From assembly GCF_018873765.1 (NCBI RefSeq), contig NC_057925.1, forward strand, positions 34,874,646 through 34,938,645: a stretch of DNA of 64,000 bases, written 5' to 3'. A model generated the notes under the pieces. It saw only the letters and a program-made list of their open reading frames with translations. It did not search any database and had not been told where the DNA came from. This document shows, piece after piece, positions 10,842 to 19,762 of this stretch. The position numbers and the translations under genes were made by a program. The DNA is from Telopea speciosissima. Taxonomy: Eukaryota; Streptophyta; Magnoliopsida; Proteales; Proteaceae. Each line of letters opens with the position of its first letter. The first letter of the stretch is position 1.

Positions 10842-12667
10842 TTTATTTTTTTTTGATAAGACAAACAAAATATATTAATTAAAGGATATCCACAAAAGTA
10901 CATCGATCATACCGTTGTTTCAGCTTAGAGAAATTTTTTAGCCAAAGACATAAGTTAGGGGAGGGGCATAACATTATAGGCAACCCAGTGATATGATCAA
11001 CTAGAGACAATAAAAGGTCCAAAATGTCCAATGGCCAGTGAGATCGGGATGGAGTTGGAAGAAGTCCAGTAATTGTCGGGTCTGAGCACCAAACTTCTTT
11101 CAGCCTCACTCCTCTCTTCTGGGTAAGAGTTAAACCATGAAGGATGGCCAACAATTCCGGTTCCAACAGGTGCCTAGACTTTAGCTTCCCTGCAGCCAAC
11201 AAAAAGGGTTTGCCATGTTGCAAAATACAAAAAACCCAGCCAGAGTACTCTACCTCTCCTATGTCTCTGGGCTGAAACCCTGCGCAGAACAAAACAAGAA
11301 AATCTAAAGTAGGTAAATAAACCTCATGGATAGTCGGGGAAGAAATGTCATGAATAAAAGAGTTCAAAGTTAAATTAGGGGGGGGGGGGAAATACGAAGT
11401 TCCCGTAACCAAAGTTCAATCTTTCTTACTGCAGCTAAAGGATCAGGCATAACATTATTAAAAATCAAATTGTTCCGAACAGACCAGACAACATAACAGG
11501 TAACAATGAAAACAGAAAAAAACCAAACACGCGAATTCTTATCCAAACGGCGACTAAGAAAGGTCGCAATGCAGTAATGGCCAATAGAGGGGGCAAAAAT
11601 AGATTCCGTTCTTAATCCAAGCGGCCCAGCTGCCCAGATGTGTTTAATCCAGTCACACGAAAGTAATATGTGCCAGATGGTCTCATTACAGGCGCCACAA
11701 AGAGCACATGTGGGATCCACCTGTTTCCATTTCGACACAATCTTTAACTGGAATCCCTGCATGTAATACATGCCAGAAAAAAAACTTTAAATTTAGGATG
11801 AATATTAAGCTTCCAAAAAAATTTCCACCATAAGGAACAAGAAAAATCAGAGGAATGAGACTCAGAGAGAAAATGTGCCACTTTTTTAGTGCTAAACTGA
11901 CCATCTTTTGATAAAGTGCACCACCATCGGTCAGCAAAAGAAGAACAGGGGATGCGGCAAATATTTTTGACACAATTGGGTACCGTGTCTCGCAACAACC
12001 CCATGTTCCAGTGGTATTATTAATAAACAGACTAACCTTTTCAGGATACGTCCGCTGAGATTCAGAGGGCTTAAGTGTAAAATGCGGGATTGAAGGGATC
12101 CAGGGGTCTGTCCAAAAATAGGTATCAGTCCCGTTCCCAATGATCCTCAAAGAGAAGGATCTAAGATATTTAAGGATTTTGGCAATACTGTTCCAGACCT
12201 AGGATCCACATTTTACGGCAGTTGCTGGGTCAAAAAGCAAAGTCGAGGGGTAATATCTAGCCTTTAAAACCCTGGCCCAGACCGAATGTGGCTCAGTCAG
12301 AAGACGCCATCCAAGTCGGCATAGAAGGGCCACATTTTGAACCCGAGCAGGTCGAACCAGTCCAGAAGCAAATTTAGGAGAAGACATCTTCCAAGAGATT
12401 AAAGCAGATCTAGATTCCTCCTGTGACCCACCACACCAGAACTTATAGCTGATGGAATCAATCTTTTTACAAATAATATTAGGAAAGAAAAAGTAGCTCA
12501 TTTGATAAGTAGGCATCGAACTGAGCACAGATTTAATTAGAATACTTCGCCCTGCAAATGACAAGCTGTTAGCAATCCAAGAAGAAAGTCGACCATTAAT
12601 TCTGTTAACCAACGGCATAAGTTGTTTACTCTTTGCTTGCATTGGGAGCAGGGTGGTACCCAGATAC
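10842..12667 (-). mobile_element. 5'-truncated L1-type LINE, minus strand
   Basis: A perfect 15-bp target-site duplication, GAAATAAAGTATCTT, lies at 10827-10841 and 12668-12682. The minus-strand 3' end carries the poly-A-like tail (T-run at 10842-10855). Minus-strand order is: the region after the reverse transcriptase fingers and palm (12642-12199; WIANSLSFAGRSILIKSVLS, FWCGG), then the zf-RVT zinc finger (11771-11370; CALCGACNETIWHILLSC), then an RNase H-like tail (11412-10879). The reading frame shifts at least twice, around 12190 and near 11400, and the endonuclease and catalytic reverse transcriptase are missing. It is a dead-on-arrival insertion. It sits 80 bp from the right end of the Mutator-like element. 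Confidence 0.88.
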
Positions 12668-12682
12668 GAAATAAAGTATCTT

Positions 12683-13113
12683 GAAGTTTATGAACGAAAT
12701 TATTTATTTGCTCTTCTTCCCCATTGGAATTAAATTTTTTTTTACTTTGAGGATTCGAGGGTCGTGAGAGCCAGAACGAAATGTAGCCCTCATACGTCCT
12801 ACTGTGTCACCCTCCAACTCCCACTGTCAGTGCAACACCCCCATCCATATATCCCTCCCCCTTTCGCTCCCCGTCCTCCTCTGACTAGCTCGAATTCCCA
12901 TCTTTTCTTTTATTTTATTTTTTATCATATGATGGTGACACATGTCCACCATGCAGTTACATATTGACCACATGTCTATCATATTGACACATGACTTTTT
13001 TAATAGAATCAGTTGATCAATCCGGATCAGATCGATCCTGTTACTCGATCCACTTGACATCACTTCAAATTGAGCAAAATCAGGATCGATGGATTCCAAT
13101 CGTTGAAGAAATG
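12683..13113. other. No gene recognised
   Basis: Mixed-composition DNA with a C-rich stretch near 12830-12880. The frames 12764-12967 (+) and 12827-13162 (-) show no recognisable domain, and the second runs into the foldback element. Confidence 0.45.
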
Positions 13114-13291
13114 GGATCTTTACCCTCTCAATTACATTGTCCGTACTTGACGTCAAGTACATCTAATAGAGGAAGGTGGATCCCACCTCGGACAATGTGT
13201 TCGGGCAGGGGATAAGATAGTCATTTCTACCTCCTCTATTAGATGTACTTGGCATCAAATACAGGCAGTGTAATTGAGTGGATAAAAATTC
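13114..13291. mobile_element. Foldback element, copy 1 (9-bp duplication type)
   Basis: The arm at 13114-13172 (ends GGATCTTTACCCTCTC, then CAAGTACATCTAATAGAGGA) recurs inverted at 13234-13291 (ending GATAAAAATTC). The centre carries GGGCAGGGGATAAGATAGTC followed by ATTTC. Flanks GAAGAAATG (13105-13113) and GAAGAAACA (13292-13300) agree at 7 of 9. Confidence 0.75.
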
Positions 13292-14700
13292 GAAGAAACA
13301 ATGTATGAGACAAGGAAACACACAAAGTTTGTCGGAAATCTTATATCGCGGCTATTAGTCCATGGTGGCCATGTACTGCCGACAGAGCATATGTGGCTAC
13401 CATTTCATAATTCTCAGAACAAACCAACGAATAGATCCGTACAGATATACGTTGGAAGGTGTGAATAACGAATGTGTGGTTCCCTTTCATCGCTTCGTTG
13501 TTCTTCCCATGCTAACCACCCAAACGATAATGTGAGAGAAACACTTGACTCAAAAGAACCCACCAAATTATTATTCTTTAATTTCTGCACTTTTCTCCAC
13601 TATACATATCCTTCCTTTTTTGTACGCTCTCTTTTAGTTTTCCTGTCGGGGCAATAAAAGGAACCTCACTCATAATTTAGATCCACGCATGCGCATGCAT
13701 CATAAAACCAAAATAAAGAACAAAAACGTCTAGAGACCATCAAGGCATTAAATGGAGATAATTTTTCAAATATATAAAGGCATCAATGATTGAATTTAAT
13801 GTCCCGGTCTGTTTTCAGGCCCAGCATCCAGGGAGGCAGTCAAGGGTTGGGCTGTGCCACACACCGGGATGTGTGTGGTACATCCTAGCAGCCAGATGCC
13901 CTTTGGGCACTCGTTGAGCACTAGGTTCCTTGGAGAGGAGTTCTTCCCTTTTCAATTTTGAACTTAACCGATGTGAGACTATGCCTCGAAAACTCTTAAC
14001 ATTTCAATTGACCACATGGTGCAAGTGAATTAGGGAAAAATCCTCCAAACAACTAACCTTAGGGTAAAAGAATGGGCACAATTTTTACTTTAAGATTATT
14101 AATTAGATCGAGTTATATGCATACTCTTTAATCATTCTATGTTAAAAATAACAAGATATTTAATATTTAAATCCATGCATACTTTATAGATTGACTGTAG
14201 ATTCTTTAAAATTAATAATTTTAAAAAACCAAAGAATTGAAGAAGAATATAATATACTTATAAAATGAATATCCATTAATAATTAGATCCATAAATGGAT
14301 CATACATTGCCTAAAAAAATATTTTGAAAATAAAATAAAGACTAAAGACGATGATGAGGAAGACGAAAAATTAGGAACATGATGATGTACTTATATGATT
14401 AGATTGAGTTGTTAATATGTTTTAAGTCACCCCATGCTTAAAAGAGAAAAGGAAGAAAGTAAAATAACTTTGCACCCAATTAAGGTTAGATTTATTGTTT
14501 TCCATTTTTTGGAAACTCTACTGATCAAGTGTAGTCATTGGAGGATGAACTACTTTTTCATCCATCCTAAGTTCAGACACTGATATGACTTTGAAAAAGG
14601 ACCAATCCACCGCCAAAGGGGAGCCACATAAAAGTAAGGGCATTTGTGTTCCAAAAGAAACCATTTAATTTAGAGGGTGAAAAATGTCAAAAACATAAAA
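13292..14700. other. No gene recognised
   Basis: AT-rich DNA. There is a short perfect hairpin around 13856-13884 (CCACACACC..TGTGTGTGG). The frame 13472-13657 (+) shows no known domain. Confidence 0.5.
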
Positions 14701-14872
14701 GGGAGAAAGTTCTCTCTGGGGAGTGTGCGCTCTGCGCTCAAACGCAGTGGGGCAAAATGATCTTCTGCCTCCATGAAAGGTGTTAATGACCATCCTATTG
14801 ATGTTGTTGCATACGCTCTCATTGGCTCCTGCACGTGCTTAGGGCTACATTCCATAAAGAGAACCCTTGTTC
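14701..14872. mobile_element. Foldback element, copy 2
   Basis: The left end GGGAGAAAGTTCTCTCTGGG pairs with the inverted right end ATTCCATAAAGAGAACCC. Flanks AACATAAAA (14692-14700) and AATATAAAA (14873-14881) match at 8 of 9. Pairing fades after about 25 bp. The terminal motif is shared with copy 9 (32158). Confidence 0.6.
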
Positions 14873-14888
14873 AATATAAAATATGTTA

Positions 14889-15053
14889 GGGCAAGAGAAT
14901 GCTAACGGTGTAGCGCCGCACCCGGGGGCCAATGAAAGTGCGATCGAAGCATTGGTTTGGATGGGATTTTTGATTTCACTAGGGGTTGAGGGTCTTTTTG
15001 CGCTCCTATGTCTGGGCTCAAGAACCATGTGATCAGTTAGCGTTCTTTTTCCC
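14889..15053. mobile_element. Foldback element, copy 3
   Basis: A perfect 9-bp duplication, AATATGTTA, lies at 14880-14888 and 15054-15062. Ends GGGCAAGAGAATGCTAAC and GTTAGCGTTCTTTTTCCC are inverted copies of each other. The interiors of the two arms do not pair. The left duplication overlaps that of copy 2 by two bases, so copies 2 and 3 lie nearly end to end. Confidence 0.75.
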
Positions 15054-15133
15054 AATATGTTAATATTGGAAGGTATGATGCTAATAATGTCGATTATATC
15101 ATTTGCAATCTGTCTCCTCGTTAGCTATCTATA

Positions 15134-15789
15134 TGGAAAGAGAACGTCATCCGGTCGCGCAACGCATGCCGCCCCTGCGCCTTGACACAGGGGCACGCAA
15201 AATGACTGTCACACCCCCCAGAACCCCGGTATAAAAAAATCATCACCCGTTAGGACGTTACCTGAACGGAGATGAGAACTTAATAGAAGGATCTCATACG
15301 GATTTGGTTACAAGCTTTACGAACTTCAACAATCGTCTTCAATCTCTAGATATCTTTAAAGACTTCTCCACAGAAAACTCCACATCACAAATCTTTGGGA
15401 ATAGATGCAATCCCACAAAGAATACACTGGTAACTTGGTGAGCAAGATTGAGAGTGAGAGACATCTCAATGATACAAGAATATAATTAGGTTTTGGGATG
15501 ACTTGATTATATTTATAATTAATCAGTCCCCACCTCCTCATAGTGTCCCACTCTAAATAGGAATCATAGAGAGGGAAGAGACCTAAAGGGTAAAATGCCA
15601 CCTCCTTAAGTGGTCAACCCAACTGGTTCAATCAGCTGCCCCATTGGTTGGTGCTGAACCCGAATCAGGTATGTACCCAGGTTTGGTTAACACCCGAAAA
15701 TGACCAGGGTGCGACGGTCATTTAGCACGCCCCTGTGTCAGTGCGTAGGGGTGGCGTGTCTGGCGTGACTGAGTGGTTTTCTTTCTCCC
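15134..15789. mobile_element. Foldback element, copy 4, with about 480 bp in its loop
   Basis: Arms 15134-15220 and 15700-15789 pair well (GCCGCCCCTGCGCCTTGACA against GTCAGTGCGTAGGGGTGGCG). The loop DNA 15221-15695 begins near CCCCCCAGAACCCCGG and ends near GGTTTGGTTAACA; it is probably an insertion of unknown type. The frame 15356-15601 (-) lies in it and has no recognisable domain. Flanks CTATCTATA and ATATATATA agree at 7 of 9, but a TA microsatellite makes this weak. Confidence 0.6.
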
Positions 15790-15889
15790 ATATATATATA
15801 ATCTGATTTGATCAATTTTCTTTGTAATAATAGAAAGAAGCATCTAGTATTCCAGTACTCGAAATTGCATTTTAGTTTAATAAAATTAT

Positions 15890-16065
15890 GAGAGAAAGAA
15901 CCCCACTTGGTCGCGCCAGGACACGCCGCCCCTGCGCCTTGACATAGGGGCACGTGAAGTAACCGCCGCACCCCTGGTCATTTTTGAGGTTCAAGGGAAA
16001 TGTGGCGGTCATTTCACAGGCCCTGCGTCAAGCACAGGGCGGCATGTGCTAGCGTTCACTTTCCC
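15890..16065. mobile_element. Foldback element, copy 5
   Basis: A perfect 9-bp duplication, TAAAATTAT, lies at 15881-15889 and 16066-16074. Arms 15890-15978 and 15995-16065 pair, and their sequence (GGTCGCGC, GCCGCCCCTGCGCCTTGACA) belongs to the same subtype as copy 4. The centre has GTGGCGGTCATTTCAC. Confidence 0.85.
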
Positions 16066-16489
16066 TAAAATTATAGAGGTTTTTTTTTTTGGGAAACCCC
16101 TAAAATTATAGAGGTAAAGATTTCTTCTATTATAAGCTATATGAGGTTAAATTAATGATAATTACTTTACTCAAAAAAAAAGTTTAATGATAATTCAAGT
16201 TAAAAAGTCCATTTCATCAAAAAACAAAAAAATAGAAAGTTAAAAAGTCCATTGCATACCTTTTAATATTGTCCAAACCTCGGTATCATTTAGTGAATTT
16301 TAACAACTATTTTTAAATGGGTTTTTTTCAAATGCCCCCCTCAAATTGCCCATAGGTACAAATGCACCCTTGAATGTTTATTAATTTCAAATGCACCCCT
16401 ACTTTGAAAACTTTGTGACAATCTTGTCCAGTTTGTTAGTAAAGTGACCATATTACCCTCATCTTCTCCAAATCAGGATTTGAAATTGA

Positions 16490-17925
16490 AACGACTCCTT
16501 ACATTTTATCAAAAAATTATGTAGCAAACAGACCATGACGATCAAAAATAGCAAGAACTCCATGCCGCCTTCTTTCCACCTCATTGAAAGAAGCTTTCAC
16601 CATCCCTTAACCCCACCAAATGCCTTATCAACAAATTCCATCGCCCTGTTGATAAACCCAAAATCACCCCAACCAATCAGAGATCGCCATGTGGCACGAT
16701 CCAGAAAAGTGGGCCAAGACAGAGTCAGTGAAGCACCATCCACCAACACCCATGGGCGCCAACCCCCTTGGGGCGTGGACCTGGCGTCAACCCCCTTGGG
16801 CGCGGATCCCTTCTCCGAACACGTCATCCTTGGGCATGGCTTCCCCGGACATGTCATCCCCGGGGCACAGTCTCCCTCCAACATGGCAATCATCACCACC
16901 ATCAACAAGACACAGATTGCATCACCAAGGACTCTAGGCCAGCGCCTATCGAGTCACGTAGTCTGAACGGACTCATTTACTAGGAACCTCATCTACCACG
17001 TAGATGAGGTCTATCCACCAAGGATGCCAAGTCTATCAAGGACACTACTTTTTATAGGAAGACAACTACCAGGTCTACCGTGACACCACGTCTCACGGGA
17101 AGATAACCTATCAAGGAGGAGCCCTGCTACTCAAGGACTCTATCACCCACGGCAAACACTCTACATCAACTGGGACTCTCCGCCCCGCCATACACTGCTA
17201 TAAAAGGCAAGGTACACAACCCCATAGGGGACATCTTAACTCATATGGAATACTACTATTCATCTATTTGCTCAGAGAGATCTAACTTAGGCATCGGAGA
17301 GTCCTAGGCCGGAACCACACCGGTTCTCCTTTGTCACCCCAGGGTCTTTTGCAGGTTACGACACTCGAAGGACCGCTGAGCGATTTCTTGACGCAACACC
17401 TTCTATGAACAGAATTAAATGACTATTGCGAGGAACTGTGCTCATCATCAATGTTTGATTCTGGAAAAAATGTAAGAAGCCATGGAAGAAGAGGAAAACA
17501 AGAATCTCTCAAAATGTACTGAGGTACTGATTTGCCATCGCCAAGCTCAAGAGCAGGCCCATTCAATAACTCCTTCGATTCCTCGACTCGTTGAAACAGC
17601 TTCGCCTTGCAGTGAATTGTGTCTGGACTCATGTAACTTGGCCAACCAGCAGAGACATCCAAGATCCTCCCTTCCCCATCCACCAAACCCTGCGCAATTA
17701 TGGCTCCATCTTTCTTCCCTAACGCTCCTCCATCCACAGGAAACCTGCTGAACCCTAGAACGCCACAACAATTTGGTAGCGAAATCCAACCAAAACACTC
17801 GATGATCCTCCCCAAATCTGAGGGGAAATCAAACAAATACAACAATTGATTGTTAACTGCCTTGCAGACCGTATCAAAAGCACGGCAAGCAGAGGCTGAA
17901 TCAAGCCCAAATCAGTCCTGAAAGT
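16490..17925 (-). pseudogene. Captured HARBI1/ALP1-like (PIF/Harbinger transposase-derived) gene fragment
   Basis: Minus-strand 17925-17423 encodes a stretch typical of plant ALP1-like proteins (DDE_Tnp_4 family): FGLDSASACRAFDTVCKAVN, WISLPNCCGVLGFSRFPVDG, GRILDVSAGWPSYMSPDTI, RVEESKELLNGPALELGDG, DSCFPLLPWLLTFF. After an LTR-like interruption the C-terminal part appears at 16680-16490: RAMEFVDKAFGGVKGW, RWKEGGMEF and CLLHNFLIKC. In these proteins an Asp normally follows PNCCGV, and here the site reads GVLGF, so the first catalytic-site position is lost. A stop interrupts the frame just after DDEHSSSQ near 17423, another follows KAFGGVKGW, and one lies upstream before FGLD. It is therefore a pseudogene, retaining an estimated 60-65% of a typical ALP1-like protein. 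ALP1-like proteins are domesticated nucleases linked to chromatin regulation; this fragment itself is unlikely to function. Confidence 0.75.
16685..17405 (+). mobile_element. LTR-like insertion inside the captured gene
   Basis: It has a TATA-box context (CTATAAAAGG at 17200) followed by words common at the ends of plant gypsy LTRs (ACTTAGGCATCGGAGAGTCC, GGTCTTTTGCAGG). It separates the two pieces of the HARBI1-like fragment, so it inserted after or within the captured copy. Edges are approximate, no target-site duplication was established, and no coding part is present. It is best read as a solo LTR. Frames 16535-16966 (+) and 16597-16908 (-) cross its edge and are not genes. Confidence 0.5.
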
Positions 17926-18153
17926 GTGTTTTCTTGTATTTCCTAAGTAAAATAGGTACTCCTTCTACTTGTTGAGGATCTTAATCAGCTCAAGTGCAAC
18001 TTAAAAAATGATTTGGGGAAGATTTTAAGTTTCAAACCCTAAACGATTTGGAGAAGATGAGGACAATTTGATCACTTTACTCTTTAATTTTGGTGGATTT
18101 TTATCATAAAGGCATTTTTGTCATTAGATTCCCTAAAACTAACGTCTAAGTAC

Positions 18154-18422
18154 TAGGGCTGTAAACGGATTGGATTCGGCTCGGATAGTGCTATATCCGC
18201 ATCCGCATCCGCATCCGCATCCGATTAGCTATCGGATGGATTCAGATAGTCCTAAACAGATACGGACACGGATACGGATTGGATATTTTATCTATTTACA
18301 TGTAAATATAGCTTTTTGAATAACTATAGCCTACCCGTATCCGCATCCATTTAGCTTTCGAACGGATTCGGATAGTGCTAAACAGATACGGAAACGAATT
18401 TTGGCTATTCATTTACACCCCA
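18154..18422. mobile_element. Short hAT-like element with CATCCG hexamer run
   Basis: Ends TAGGGCTGTAAACGGAT and ATTTACACCCC are imperfect inverted copies, and the inside repeats GGATTCGGATAGTGCTA in both directions. A CCGCAT hexamer run lies at 18197-18222. A related copy starts at 41366. No clean 8-bp duplication was found, so the superfamily is a guess from the end sequence. Confidence 0.45.
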
Positions 18423-18764
18423 CGTCCCGGACTACCAGACTGGACTAAATTGTTATAAAGTTTGGAAAGTAGGGTGCATTTGGAATTAGTAAACGTTCAT
18501 GGGTGCATTTGTACGTATGGGCAATTTGAGGGAGGCATTTGAAAAAATCCTTTTTGAATTGGATAATAATGCACACAGATCTAGAAATGAGCAAGACACA
18601 TAAGAAGTTTAGAAAGAGACATCCCTTACTGTTATAATCTTTCGGTGATCAATATTCTATGCATTGGACAGTTTTTTTCTTTGGGATGACGGGGGTGTGG
18701 GGCCAAAAGATTAATTAAAGGGTCTTTATGTCTGAATAATTTCTTCTTTGTCTTAGGAAAACTA

Positions 18765-18954
18765 AGGATTTGGGTCTCTTGATGCGTAGGCTGCCCCAAC
18801 GGCCCTGCTGCGTAGACAGAAGGACATATGCAATGACCGCCTTACCCCTGCCAGAGCGCCTTGCCCGAGTGGGGGTAAGGCGGTCATTGTGCGCAGCCCT
18901 GTGTATATGTAGTAGGATCGTTGGGGCAGCCCGCGCAAAAGATGATCCGGATCC
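18765..18954. mobile_element. Foldback element, copy 6
   Basis: Left end GGATTTGGGTCTCTTGATGC and the inverted right end align without gaps over about 32 bp into GGCTGCCCC. Flanks GGAAAACTA (18756-18764) and GGAATACTA (18955-18963) match at 8 of 9. The centre GGTAAGGCGGTCATTGTG is identical to that of copy 10 at 34071. Confidence 0.8.
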
Positions 18955-19189
18955 GGAATACTAATGGTTCCCACCTTAATGAATATGGTTCTGGGCAATC
19001 TATGATATCTAACAGACCTATCGATGATTTTAATTTCCTTATTATTTTCTTATCCATTAATTTGTGGACCTACATAAATAATAATAGGGAAAAAGAAGGC
19101 TGCCAAGTCGCGTGGCCCCTAAACCAACGCAGGACCGACAGGAGCTTGCACATAAGCATCTATTGTGGATGAAATCCAAGTGGGTGATG

Positions 19190-19700
19190 TGGATGACTTG
19201 CAAAAGGTGAAGGGCACAAAAGGGACCCGGAGCTGACTCCGAGGGGGGATTCTACAATTTCTAAGTCAAATCCCATGCAATAGTAAGAATGACATGGAAG
19301 TACGGAGAGAGCAGTAACTTGTTGAATGATCCTATCTCCCCCCCCCCTTTTCTTATATAAAGGAGAAGTAGTTAATGAAGCGTTCACAAAATCCTTACAG
19401 AGGTCGGAGTCCTTTCATGCTTGGAAAATTCGTATATTCCCTTATGCATGGTCGAGTGAGGCTTATACTTACCTTAATTAGGGGGGGGAATGTGCCTATC
19501 CTCCACGAGTATGGAGTGGAGTTCGAATCTTGAAATAACTCTAATAGTGGAGAATTGGCTCTTTGTGCGGAGTTTGAATCTTGCCAGGATTCTGATGTCG
19601 ATGATCCATTTTCCTAACGGTTCTCTTCAGCTATGACTCATGTCTTTCCCTCGATTGGTCTCTTGCCAGGTGTCGCAGGCCCATTGAGAGTTTATTTTTT
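19190..19700 (-). repeat. Diverged LTR fragment related to the 1802/5928 LTR
   Basis: Shares GGAGCTGACTCCGAGGGGG, TACGGAGAGAGCAGTAA and a C-run before TTCTTATATAAA with the Ty3/gypsy LTR-like blocks at 1802 and 5928. No coding part is attached, so it is probably a solo LTR. It directly precedes the large Ty3/gypsy element. Confidence 0.55.
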
Positions 19701-19762
19701 GTGTATCAGCATCCAAAAGGGGTGATGATCACCCAATAGGGATGGGTTCATAGGAGTGAGGT

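Larger units (their letters stand above)
16319..18550. mobile_element. Pack-MULE: Mutator-like element carrying a captured gene fragment
   Basis: The left end 16319-16430 (TTTCAAATGCCCCCCTCAAA, TTGCCCATAGGTACAAATGC) recurs inverted at 18440-18550. Flanks TTTTTAAAT (16310-16318) and TTTTTGAAT (18551-18559) match at 8 of 9. No Mutator transposase is present. Inside, on the minus strand, are two pieces of a HARBI1/ALP1-like gene separated by an LTR-like insertion, and near the right end a short hAT-like element. Taking a host gene fragment between Mutator-type ends is the definition of a Pack-MULE. Confidence 0.8.
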
